From Eukaryota sp. TZLM1-RC (Eukaryota > Metamonada: BaSk clade): a stretch of DNA of 64,000 bases. Shown one piece after another: positions 50,731 to 60,095 of the stretch; the first letter of the stretch is position 1; each line of letters begins with the position of its first letter. Position numbers and translations under genes: made by a program. The notes beneath the pieces are model-generated. The model worked only from the letters and a program-made list of their open reading frames with translations, did not search any database and was not told the DNA's origin. The stretch lies in assembly GCA_040285825.1 (NCBI GenBank), contig JAUPSS010000007.1, forward strand, positions 1,834,689 to 1,898,688. Direction: 5' to 3'.

Positions 50731-51399
50731 TGTGCATTCGACCTTGTGAGGGGTAAAGAAGACGATTTCATGAGTTGTGTCGTTGTTTTTAGCATATACT
50801 CTGAAGGTACAGGAAGTAACCGTACAAGTAACAATGTATTTTGTACTGTTTGTGTTGCTATTGGGTTTTATTTCTTTATCAGTTTGTAACGGATACTGAT
50901 TAATTGCTGCTTGAAGATCTACATGTAGGCTTGCTTGTTGTAAACAGCACTCCTTTAATCAAATCTATTTTTGTTTTGATTTTAAGAGACTCAATAGATA
51001 TCCGCATAGGACAGGGGTTGTAAAGAAGTGAATACAATATAATAATGTGTTTAGTGTTGTGTTTGGAACATGTTTTCAAAAGTGCGTTCTTGCCGTTGAT
51101 CCAATTAAATATCATTTTGTGCAATTTATCCTAACCATAAAAATTTGTGGTTATTCAATTATATCAAGAATAGATAATAACAATGTGGACCATCAACTTT
51201 TGGGCCTTGTTCTAATATCAAAGGCAAAAAAGATCATTTACCAACCCGTCTTGACCCATGCATCACCAAACTGCTATTTCGTACACAATTTCCGAGAATA
51301 TCTGGATGAAATAGCAACGCCTTTGATGTGGGTACCGACACATGAAGAAATCAGCAATCTCGACTTCCGTGCCAGAACTATATTAGACAAACTGCTGAT
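50731..51399 (+). other. Probable decayed 5' half of the Fanzor element
   Basis: About 670 bp leading into the recognisable Fanzor C-terminus. Frame 51047-51442 is open for 131 codons (YSIISRIDNNNVDHQLLGLV, REYLDEIATPLMWVPTHEEI) and overlaps the start of the recognised part in another frame, consistent with a frame-shifted N-terminal half. I see no motif that proves it. Confidence 0.35.
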
Positions 51400-52013
51400 A
51401 AATGGAGATCGCCGAGCCCTGTGCCGCACGCAACAAGTTTGATTTCTTTGTAAGAAGGCAAAAAAGAATAATGGGATTTATTGAAAAAATTAAACTAATG
51501 GCTAATGGAAGAGAAACCATAATTTGGTTTGGCAGTGGAGGTGATGGGCCATCAAGACAATCTGTGAAAACTCCAAGGAAGCGCTGTTTGAAGGAGATTC
51601 AGAAACATTTTACATATGTGAAGCCTAATGGAGATGAATTCTACACATCTGCCAAAACGAATTGCTGTAAGGTATTCAATCAAAACTTGTATCACGACGA
51701 TGGGAGGGTGAACAATGATAAGTTTGTATGCCCTCAATGTCAGACACTCTGGTCGAGGGACATCTCAGCCTCCAGAAACCAGCTTGAGATTGCCATAAGT
51801 GACCACTACTACAATGAAAGACCGGAGGCGTTGGAGACCCCGTAGATTAGTGTTTTTCCATGTATTGCGTACCTGTACGCATATTGTGATGTTGCTGCTT
51901 TAACTATCATTTGATCGTGATATCATATAGTGATAGAACTAAAGTACGCTTAACATCTATCAAGATTGCTTGAGAAAAAAGTAGAAGAAATGTTTTGATG
52001 TTTTGATAGAAAT
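51400..52013 (+). mobile_element. Fanzor/TnpB-type nuclease element 4 with 3' non-coding end, upstream of ATG6
   Basis: Frame 51402-51845 encodes NKFDFFVRRQKRIMGFIEKI, ETIIWFGSGGDGPSRQSVKT, PRKRCLKEIQKHFTYV, YTSAKTNCCKVF and VCPQCQTLWSRDISASRN. TIIxxGxGG then TP.KR, then TS...C, then CPQC followed by RDxxASRN is the C-terminal RuvC/zinc-ribbon order of Fanzor and TnpB. The last Asp (RuvC III) is kept, but the first Cys pair of the zinc ribbon is altered (NCCK). The coding region ends at TAG 51845, and the element continues as a conserved non-coding end to 52013, only 19 bp before the ATG of ATG6. It belongs to a different family from relics 1-3. Confidence 0.75.
51846..52013 (+). ncRNA. Candidate guide (omega/fRNA) scaffold at the Fanzor 3' end
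   Basis: 168 bp after the nuclease stop codon, conserved with 31895-32061. In TnpB and Fanzor systems the guide RNA is made from this position and ends at the element border, its guide being the flanking host DNA. Conserved potential hairpins: TGCGTACCTGTACGCA (51866-51881, 6-bp stem, CCTG loop), CTATCA/TGATAG, and a closing TCTATCAA/TTGATAGA pair. Expression and function are inferred, not shown. Confidence 0.5.
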
Positions 52014-52032
52014 CCTTAGTCAACTCACATCA

Positions 52033-53334
52033 ATGTTCTCTTGTTCATTGTGTCACAAAGATATAAATATAATCAATGATTGTGAACTCCAACCAGACGA
52101 ATTTTCCTTCTCTGATATGGTTACACAGTCATTTGAACCGTTCTTAGACCCTGAAATCAAAGACAGTCTCATCAGTCTAGGTGAATCAATGTTTACTGCT
52201 TCAGATCCACATCTGCCTTCTTCTAAAATTAACAGTCTTCTTTCAGAAACCACAAACCAAGACCTACCCCTCTGTACACTTTGCCTGGCTGATACTGTCA
52301 GGAAACTTGAACAAGAAAGAGACCATCTCCAACTTCGAATCTCTTCCTATCAAGAATCCCTTACCAGATTAGATACAGTTGAAGCTAGCTTTTCCTCTCT
52401 TGACCTAGATATCAATGTCCATGAGTTACACGGGATGATGGAAGAGCAATCAAAACTACTAGAAGCTGAGTTCCATAGTTATCAAAATGAAATCAATCTT
52501 GTCACTTTTGAACTTGCAGAAGCTCAAAAACAACAGACTTTGCTTGACGAAGAAATTGAACAATTGTGGAAGAAAACCTCAAATGTGGTTGATGGTCATT
52601 TATCATTGGTTGAGACTCAGAGCTTGGAGGAAAATCAGATCAACTCCATACAAGAGCAAATACTTGCCCTGGAATGTTTAGATCCTTTATTCATAATGGT
52701 CAATATTAGTGTTGACTCTGAAAGACCTTCCGCTTTAGTCAATCACAATGCTTTGGGGGTAGATTTGACTCTTTCTGAACTTTCTCACCAATCGAGTATA
52801 ATCACTGGTGTTAATTGGATTTCTACAAACACTGCTTTAGGTGATTTATGTCTGCTATTAGTTAATGCGGCCAAGTTAGTCTCTTTTAAGTTACGGAATA
52901 TGGTGCCCATGCCACAGGGTAGAAGCAGCACTGTTTTAAGGCTTTCTGATGGATGTTTCCTACCTCTTTTTGGACCTCCTTTCGGTAGTAATAGTGGTAA
53001 GAAGAGTAAAAAGAGTGGAGTTTCATTTGATGATGGGTTGAGTGGTTTTATCAATGTGTTGTTTGAATTGTATCTGTATTGTAAAGAGAGACTTGAGGAG
53101 TCTTTTAAGTTTGAGCTTCCCTACCACTTGACCTTCTCAGAAAATGAGGTTTTTATCTCACATGGTGATTCAAAATTTGGGTTGTTATTAAGAAGTTATG
53201 GAATTAATTCTAGTACTGACGTGGAAAAATTTAAAGGGGAACGTTGCTTGAAGTGGACCTCAGCAATGAGGTTGTTAGCCATTAATCTTCAACAAATAGT
53301 GGTGTATTGTAGAAAATTAAATTTAAATAATTAA
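52033..53334 (+). CDS. ATG6: Beclin 1/ATG6, class III PI3-kinase complex subunit
   Basis: A 433-residue scaffold of the VPS34 lipid-kinase complexes in autophagy and endosomal sorting. The start MFSCSLCHKDI carries the N-terminal CxxC, with its partner LCTLC near residue 82. A coiled coil follows (about 85-215: LEQERDHLQLRISSYQESLT, AEFHSYQNEINLVTFELAEA). The C-terminal beta-alpha ATG6 (ECD) fold runs from about 230 (STNTALGDLCLLLVNAAKLV, LRNMVPMPQGRSSTVLRLSD, FELPYHLTFSENEVFISHGD, WTSAMRLLAINLQQIVVY). An acidic N-terminal stretch replaces the BH3 region of animals. The frame extends ten codons upstream without an ATG, into the Fanzor end. Single-exon. Confidence 0.9.
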   Translation: MFSCSLCHKDINIINDCELQPDEFSFSDMVTQSFEPFLDPEIKDSLISLGESMFTASDPHLPSSKINSLLSETTNQDLPLCTLCLADTVRKLEQERDHLQLRISSYQESLTRLDTVEASFSSLDLDINVHELHGMMEEQSKLLEAEFHSYQNEINLVTFELAEAQKQQTLLDEEIEQLWKKTSNVVDGHLSLVETQSLEENQINSIQEQILALECLDPLFIMVNISVDSERPSALVNHNALGVDLTLSELSHQSSIITGVNWISTNTALGDLCLLLVNAAKLVSFKLRNMVPMPQGRSSTVLRLSDGCFLPLFGPPFGSNSGKKSKKSGVSFDDGLSGFINVLFELYLYCKERLEESFKFELPYHLTFSENEVFISHGDSKFGLLLRSYGINSSTDVEKFKGERCLKWTSAMRLLAINLQQIVVYCRKLNLNN

Positions 53335-53424
53335 TTGAAGCTTTTTATTGCTTTTTATACATGTACATATTATCTGAATTTGTTCAGACTTAAATTTTAA
53401 ATAATTAATAAATAAATTCTTAAA

Positions 53425-54264
53425 TCAACTAACTAACCCATATTTTTTTTCAATAACCTCCACATTCATCCTATCTTGATTATGAATCCTTTCCAATTCC
53501 TTTAATTCAGACCCATCATCAACTGCAGAATTAGCCCTCTTTACTGCTGGTTTGGGTGGTGGACAAGGTTTGGGTAGTCTTGAAGCAAATTCCAATGCAA
53601 TTTCTCTTTTGCTTTTACCTTTTGGTTTTGGTTTTGGTTTAGTCGGTCCTTTGGGAAGGTTTTTGTTTAAATTGGTGTACATTTGCCCAAATTGACGTGC
53701 CCTGTCATACTTGGCTTTCTTTTGCTTATATTCATCTGTTTCTAGGTTTGGCTGGAGTTTTCCTAGCTCAAAATACCCATTTTTTGGTTGAAGGCGTTTA
53801 TAATCACTCAATGTGTATGGTTGGTAATCGACGGCCCTTCTAGACTCGGTTTCATTCAGATTTAGATCTCTTGGTTCTTTGGAAGCACGATATTGTGGAC
53901 TGGGAGGCTCTGGATTAGATGTCAAGTGGTGGTTAGATTGGTTAACTGAAGGCAAAAGTATGGAGTTTTCAGAAGGTGGTTTTGATGGAGGAAGACTGTT
54001 GTTTGTAGAAAAGAAACCTAGATCAGAGACTGTAGGGCGATGGGACATGGTTGGACGATGAGAAAGAAGAGGTTTGACATCGGTTGTTAATACTGATTGT
54101 TCCGGAGCCATAAGACGTGCATTAGCAGAGTGTGGTCCACGAAGCGGGTTCAATTTCGGTTTTTTGGTAATTTTCGAGGGGGGTTTAGAAATGTTATGAG
54201 AATGTAGACCGCCAGTCTTGGTAACAATGGAGATCTTGCCTGAAAAGCGCTCTCTAAAGCTCAT
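53425..54264 (-). CDS. Basic Pro-rich protein with JHY-like C-terminus (probable ciliary)
   Basis: A 279-residue protein. The N-terminal half is basic, Ser/Pro-rich and probably disordered, with a repeated SHRPT motif. The conserved part is C-terminal: DYQPYTLSDYKRLQPKNGYF, ELGKLQPNLETDEYKQKKAK and ARQFGQMYTNLNKNLP, then a KPKPKPK linker and a helical end. The pattern 'YTL.DY...LG.L.P.LET.E...K..K...A..F...' resembles JHY-type ciliary proteins (C11orf63), from memory only. It fits the other axonemal genes in the window. Its stop lies 90 bp from the convergent ATG6 stop, and family B LINE sequence begins about 50 bp before its ATG. Confidence 0.6.
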   Translation of the reverse strand: MSFRERFSGKISIVTKTGGLHSHNISKPPSKITKKPKLNPLRGPHSANARLMAPEQSVLTTDVKPLLSHRPTMSHRPTVSDLGFFSTNNSLPPSKPPSENSILLPSVNQSNHHLTSNPEPPSPQYRASKEPRDLNLNETESRRAVDYQPYTLSDYKRLQPKNGYFELGKLQPNLETDEYKQKKAKYDRARQFGQMYTNLNKNLPKGPTKPKPKPKGKSKREIALEFASRLPKPCPPPKPAVKRANSAVDDGSELKELERIHNQDRMNVEVIEKKYGLVS

Positions 54265-54317
54265 TGAAAGAGAAGACTTTGAGAATTTTCTTCAGGTTAG
54301 CAGCTTTTATTAGTGAA

Positions 54318-54556
54318 GATTTGATATTTTTTTATGGCGCTCTCGGATTCAATTTGCCATTATTAACAGATTACCTCGGTTTTTCAATCGAATAAGAGAA
54401 GCTTTAGCTAGACAGCAAGCAGATCCAGATTTTGTAGAGGAAATCTTGGTTCAATGATAGTCGTCCCATTAGTTTTTTTTACTAATTTTAATTTAAAAAA
54501 TTAAATTCCCATTAGTTATGAGTTAATTTCATTAAGTGTGCAAATTTAATAAATAC
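54318..54556 (+). mobile_element. LINE-like retrotransposon, family B, 3' end with small internal insertion
   Basis: Matches the last part of family B (AAGATTTGATATTTTTTTAT onward; NRLPRFFNRIREALARQQAD) and its 3' UTR to TTTAATAAATAC. Inside the UTR a 32-bp AT-rich stretch (54475-54506) is bounded by TCCCATTAGTT on both sides (54464-54474 and 54507-54517), an 11-bp duplication absent from the other copies. Confidence 0.8.
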
Positions 54557-55516
54557 ATTAATAAATCCAATACCACCCAAATTTGCTGAAGAAAATAAGT
54601 GACTTTTCAACATTCCTGGTTCTACATCCAATAAATCAGCAAAAAATTCTGTTCTCAATGAATTAAAAGAACGACAACAAACGTGTTTCAATTCTTTTAA
54701 AGGATTTGCATATTTTTTCCGTTTGTACAATTCGGAGTCATCAAGGGGAGATACTTCGGATTGTGCATTTTTCAAGGCATTTTTCTTGCAAACATCCACT
54801 ATTACGACATCAACAACATTCATGACATCATCAAACGAGGGCACAACAACATCAGCACGTCGTTTTCCATATTCTGAATCTCTTACGCTTTCATTTATAT
54901 CAAGAGACCTCAACAATGGTTCTACAAAAGATTCAGTATGACCATATACATTTGGAATCTGGGAAATAAGACAACTTGAGCTACTATCCTTGAGGTCAAT
55001 TAAAAAGTTTGCAAAAACGGGATTCTTTTCTTTAGCCAAGATAAGACGAACAGTGAAATCCAAGCTTTCAAAAACTTTTAATATCTTTTTCTGCAATTTA
55101 GCATATGCAAATTTCAAGGAAATCAAACTCCTGGGTGGAATTTCTTGAATATCAGCAGGAAAGCATTTGGACCATATTTGAGGAGAGATGCATTCAATTT
55201 CACTCTGCAAGGACACTAAATAGTCACTAACACAATATTCTATTAAATGTTGGTTTTCAGGAAAACGTTTCAAAAATTCAAAAACGAAATTTTTTCCTCG
55301 ACCGATGAATGCGGCTTTACACAAATATTTTGATTTGTGAAAATCCAGGCCTCCCAATTCTGTGCTACAAAAAATATGACTACGTAAAAAAGAAGAATCA
55401 ATATCGAGTAAATTAGCCAAAAATTTTGTTCTTAATTCATTAAAAATTCTGCAAAATTCGTGAGATATAGATGGTGATGTTGATCGTAGGATATGAGTCA
55501 ATACTGAATTCCTCAC
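54557..55516 (-). mobile_element. Chimeric LINE copy (family D joined to family A), 334-codon open frame
   Basis: The minus-strand frame 55516-54512 is open throughout. It begins with a family D-like segment (LGGLDFHKSKYLCKAAFIGR, LDFTVRLILAKEKNPVFANF, LISQIPNVYGH) and then jumps from VYGH to TESFVEPLLRSL, losing the part with the CxC...H...C knuckle that intact copies have. It continues through NVVDVVIVDVCKK to LKELKHV and switches to family A (CCRSFNSLRTEFFADLLDVE, SANLGGIGF), a segment that lies earlier in family A. The frame ends beyond the 3' border of the family B fragment. Confidence 0.75.
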
Positions 55517-55639
55517 TCAATTTCTTTTACCCATTAAGCTCCGCTTGGTCTTGAAGCTGTAGATCTAGCACGTTTCTACTGGTCACAGTATGCTCGACTC
55601 AATTCCCGATCGATCGGGAATCAAAAAGAAAGTTTGGAG

Positions 55640-56690
55640 TTAAATCCATCTCAAGCAGCCCATCCCATTCACTTCTCCTCACCTGTTCTGGTGACATTCA
55701 TGGTTGGGGGCATATTGTTTATGGTAAAGTTCAATTTAACGGACCTGAAATCCTCAAATTAGCACTCAGATTGCCATAAAATGATATAATATTTATCTCA
55801 ACTGGTGCTAAGTATTCCCTTGCCCTTTCTTCTGAAGGGAAGTTATATGGTTGGGGCTGCAATGTGTTCAAGCAAATCAATATTTTCAACAGCCATTCAC
55901 TACGAATTACCCCTATAAACATTCCTTATAATATTAAGGAAGTTTATGGTGGTAATAGCTGTTCATTTGCTTTGACCCAAGAAGGCCAAGTCATTCAATG
56001 GGGAGATCATTTGCCATTTGAATTTATTGAAGGCTTAAATAATATTGTTGATCATACTTCGTTTATCGGAATGGATAGATGTGGAGATTTTTTCTATTGG
56101 AATCTTAATCGTTCAACTAAAATACCAGTAAAACATCATTTATTTTCAAAAGAACGATGTAAGGGCTCCTTCTCATTTGATCGTAACAATTTAGTCCTCA
56201 AAGATAGTAATGGTGATGTTTGGGTGGTTGAATCTGAAGATTCTTTCAATAACAAACCCATCAAAATTAAAGGTTTAACCAATATTGTTCATGTTGCAGG
56301 ATCTGAACGTTTCTGTGTTGCTTTCAATAGTTTTGGTAATGTTTTTGTTTGTGTGAGTTGAGTGGAATAGGTGATTTTTATCAAGATCGTAATTATGAAC
56401 CATTATGTATTGAACCTCTCACTAATATGGAAGGTATTTCAGTAGGTCGTGACTTCCTTTTTGCCTACAACAAAAACACTGTTTGGTCTTGGGGAATGAA
56501 AGATAAAGGTCAATTAGGTACAGGTGATTTGATTGATAGACCACAACCTGTCAAAGTTTTTGGGTCTAAAATACTTGACAGTTTCCATTATCCAAAACAA
56601 CCAGTGGATAGAATGTTTATCTCAAATGTCCATCTTCAAAGTTCAAAACGAGTGTTTTGTGTGAATCCCACCCAGTGCAGTAGACAATAG
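55640..56690 (+). pseudogene. RCC1-repeat protein, degraded
   Basis: RCC1-type beta-propeller repeats in two frames: SGDIHGWGHIVYGKVQFNGP, AKYSLALSSEGKLYGWGCNV, CSFALTQEGQVIQWGD, then after a frame change at about 56350 GRDFLFAYNKNTVWSWGMKD and KGQLGTGDLIDRPQPVKVFG. A stop (TAA near 55779) interrupts the first repeats. The frame change could be a very short intron, but no good GT-AG pair fits. I judge it a pseudogene whose 5' end was damaged when the neighbouring LINE chimera arrived. Unlike the gene at 10.1 kb it shows no BTB domain. Confidence 0.7.
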
Positions 56691-57719
56691 GCAACATTAC
56701 AATTTAGTTTTTGGTGTTTTCTTTATTTACAGCTTTTGTAATTATTCATTTATTAGTTTAGAGTTAAATAATTTTCAAAATGGGAAGCCGTGTTGGCTCT
56801 TTCAAAGCTAATTAGATCAAGAGCAAAATATATCAATTTCATTTAATTCACTTGCTGCTATTCCTTTTTTTCAATTCTTAAGGCAACAGTTAATGTAAAC
56901 AATATACGTTGGTAAATATAGTACGGTTTACTTTAATTAATTATTGAGGAGAAAATGGTTAAAACTAATATAACACTACCTACCAACACTTACGTTCTTC
57001 ACTTCTTTTTTGATGAGTATAATTAAAAGCACTATGGTACTTAAAGCTATTCTTCAAGATGATGCAACAAATTTCATCCGCTACCTGACTTCAACCAAAT
57101 TGGTCAACAATAGTTTTAGTTTTGATGTGAAACCCCATGCAGACAGAAAATCAAAGGTCCAATTTGGTTAATTAAATTTAATTCTTTAAAAATTGAAGGT
57201 TTTGAATTTTTATCTGAATAAGCTGTCGAAACCACATTATTCCACTTATTAGCTTAACTTCCAACTAGAATAACATCAAAGACATTTTTTGTAAATGTTT
57301 GAAAGCCATTAACACGGAAAAACTTATTGAAACCAAGTTTTAATTCCATCTCAGATTTGCATAATTTAATTCATTGATAAAACATACAACAAATTGTTCT
57401 TCTTGAAGCAATCTCAGATTGATTAATTAATTCATTAATTATTAATTTGGTATTTGAAACAATCGTCTGAGCACGAGAAATTTTGTACAATAGGCAAAGC
57501 TTTTGAGAAACAAGATGATTGACTGTCACAATTTGAAATAAATTGTAGTCGTTGACATTCTGTTAATTTTTCCTACAAAAATTGCATTTTTCTTTATAAG
57601 ATAATATAAACTATGATTGGTTTGCGCGGTTCAGTGAAGTAGATTTATGTTGAACATTATCTCATTCAAAACCATAGGCTAAAATATGAACACTGACGAA
57701 TGCCTCTCTTGAAAAAAAA
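56691..57719. other. Long AT-rich intergenic region
   Basis: About 1 kb between the RCC1 pseudogene and the SUDS3 gene's stop, with no open frame of note on either strand. Several ATTAATTAATT runs occur (57420-57440). Confidence 0.5.
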
Positions 57720-58357
57720 TCAACTTTCAACTTTATTTGCAGCAAGCTTTTGGCCAACTTTCTGCTCTATTTGAATTAAATCTTGCATAATTTCACCATC
57801 ATTAATGATTTGATTAAGGGACAGTGCAGCTTTCCTCTTTATTACACTAGGAAGTTCTTTCTTCTTCTTTCTGACCATGGGCTCTGAAGTGAGTGCTCTC
57901 CCAAAAACATACGATACGTAGAATGTTTATCAATCTCAGCTTTGAGAGATTCATACTTGGTTTTTAACTTTTGAAGCCATTCATTTTGAAGGTCTTCTCT
58001 ACTTTGCTGTGGTTAATAAACATGACAAAGATACTTCGTATGAATCTTTAAGTGACTTCATCTCAGAAAGATGTTGGTTATTCACTACCTGAAGCATATA
58101 CTGCCTGTGTTGTTCTGCATTGGCCATTCTTTCATCACGGCGAGATTCAAGAATTTGAAGTTCTGACTGGTATTCTGGGAGCTCTTCTGATATGAGAATT
58201 GGGGAGAAAGAGGGACTGGGGTGCTAAACTTACCCTTAATAAGCAATTCTATTTGTTGATTGATCTCATCAAGTCTTTTTTGAAAGAGGCTCCGCTGATG
58301 ATCACCAAACTTGACATCAGCGTCTTCCATTTTTACAGGAGGTATAGGATCGGACAT
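57720..58357 (-). CDS. SDS3/SUDS3-like subunit of a Sin3-type histone deacetylase complex (four exons)
   Basis: Exons 58357-58234, 58186-58035, 58006-57913 and 57883-57720 (124 + 152 + 94 + 164 = 534 nt, 177 residues) with introns of 47, 28 and 29 nt (donors GTAAGT, GTATCT, GTATGT). The spliced protein reads FQKRLDEINQQIELLIKEEL, PEYQSELQILESRRDERMAN, AEQHRQYMLQ, then a coiled coil and a basic KKKKELPSVIKRKAALSLNQ, IINDGEIMQDLIQIEQK end. Human SUDS3 has the same order, down to its LNYLLTDEQIMEDL segment. SDS3 proteins dimerise through the coiled coil and hold the Sin3-HDAC core together. The protein lacks the C-terminal capping region of the human protein. No single frame shows the similarity without splicing. 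Confidence 0.85.
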
Positions 58358-58851
58358 CGGCTACTAGTACACTAATGTGAAATAGAGGTGATATGATGTA
58401 GATGAATTGAGCTTATGTTTTCAAAAGCCATTTTTCAAGTTAGCTTGAAATCAACCTTTTACTGTCAAGTTTAGTCTCCTGTATTTAGCCAATGAGACAT
58501 GTTCTTGCTCATTTGCCATTGTTAGCAAAAGATCTAAGGTCTTATCTTTTCTCTTTGCTTCTATCTCCATCCTCATTTATCATTTGTTTCCTAATTCAGT
58601 GTGAATCTTAAGTATTGGTTTCCTCTGTGGCGTTGTTTCTCCTTTACGTACCCGGATTAGAAATGATTAGATATGAACATGAAAGAGTCGAGGAGATGTT
58701 GAACGAGTTGTATAGAATCACAGTTTGGAGGTGGTTTTTAGGATTTTTTATTCAAGATACAGATTGTTTGAGAGGAATGAATTTGGTAATGGTTTGGAAC
58801 CATTCACCCTAACAATTTTACCTGCATTCAATCTTTGTTGCCGAGGTTCGA
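58358..58851. other. Divergent intergenic region
   Basis: About 490 bp between the start codons of the SUDS3-like gene and the coiled-coil gene. It presumably contains both promoters. The plus-strand frame 58615-58812 has no recognisable features. Confidence 0.45.
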
Positions 58852-59529
58852 ATGGACATTCAAACATTCGCACCAGAACTCAACTGGTTACACACGGTAC
58901 ATTCATTTCACCACAGCTCACACTAGTTCATTTCCACTCAGCATTCAACAAAACTTGATGTCCTAAACACTTTATCCACTACTACATCAAATACTGAACC
59001 CACAGCACCTTCTTCCTCCACAGATTCTGATGATTTTGTCAAAATTATTGGAGACTTACAAAAGCAGAACACAGAGCTACTTTCACTTGCAAATGTCAAT
59101 AGCAGCTTGAGACAAGACAATTTCTCATTAAGAACCTCCTTGGATGATCTACAACACAAATATGAGACTGTAAGCGCTGAGCTTCAATACTACCAAAATC
59201 AAGTGAAGCAGGAAGAGACCCATGATTTTGACACAAACCCCTCACAAATTTCTGAAGATCGCATTACTGAACGTATGATCTTCAATTTTGTCCTAATCGT
59301 AGTCATGACTCAGATAACAGAATTACAAAATACAAATAATGGTCTCCACCAAAAGATTCAAGCCTTGCAAAAGGAAAACGAAGGCTTGAAAGGAGAACTT
59401 TCTTCTGTCAACCAAGCTCAACCGGCTTCAATGAACGACAATGTTCGAAAAAAGTTTGCTGCATTACGTAGAGCCAAAGATGAAGAAATTCGTCAACTAA
59501 AACAAAAAATTCAACTCCTGGAAGGTTGA
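58852..59529 (+). CDS. Coiled-coil protein, three exons, unrecognised
   Basis: Exons 58852-58896, 58927-59272 and 59303-59529 sum to 618 nt, 205 residues, joined by two 30-nt introns (GTACAT...CACTAG and GTATGA...CTAATCGTAG). Splicing the second intron replaces an odd hydrophobic stretch by a clean heptad frame (RITELMTQITELQNTNN). After a Ser/Thr-rich lead (25-50) the protein is coiled coil with LQKQNTELLSLANVNSSLRQ, LQKENEGLKGELSSV and a basic end AALRRAKDEEIRQLKQKI. It could be a golgin-like or cytoskeletal protein; no family signature is visible. The exon sum and the intron lengths support the model. Confidence 0.65.
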
Positions 59530-59739
59530 AAGCTTTAGCAATGTAAGGAATTTGAGGTTTTATTATTTATTTATTTATTATTTTTGAGTTAAACCTTGCA
59601 TTGCCCAATAAATCTATCTTTTTCTTCTTATTGAAACTGCTAGACACTTTCTTCTTAAGTAGTCTACATTCACTCTAATTACTAATTACTAGCGTCCAAA
59701 AGAATGAGGCCCGCGGGGTTCAACAGATTGAAAACCGAA

Positions 59740-60095
59740 TTAAAATATGATGCCAAAAAAACTGACCTTGGCTTTGAAGATTGGGAAAAGAAAAAAAAAG
59801 GAAAATAGGGCAAAGCAAGCACCATCAGAGGTGTTAATCAAATAAGAATTCTCAGAAATGCTGGTATCAACGTGACTAGGTAGAGGAGAGCCGTACCTGT
59901 TAAAGATATGCTGCTTGTATCCCAAACAATCGATTGGGAAATACTGGATGTGGTGTTGATGTAAAGGATCCAAATGCAAATAAAAGATTCAAACGACAAA
60001 ACAAGGGCATAAAAAAATGATTTACTTAAGTATGGAAAGGAAGCAGGATTATGAAGAAAAAGTCTAGAGCAATGTGTTTTTACTTTGAAATACAA
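59740..60095 (-). CDS. Possible multi-pass membrane protein, unrecognised
   Basis: Two overlapping minus-strand frames each look coding in part: SFFYALVLSFESFICIWILY followed by INTTSSISQSIVWDTSSIS in one, and SENSYLINTSDGACFALFSF then FFLFPIFKAK in another. A short intron near 59840-59880 (starting GTACGG) may join them, but none of the GT-AG choices I tried gives the right phase. No family known. Confidence 0.3.

Noticed and set aside
53580-54150. Pro/Ser-rich plus-strand frame opposite the JHY-like gene
   Set aside because: A shadow of the antisense gene's biased composition; the minus-strand protein has the conserved C-terminal block.
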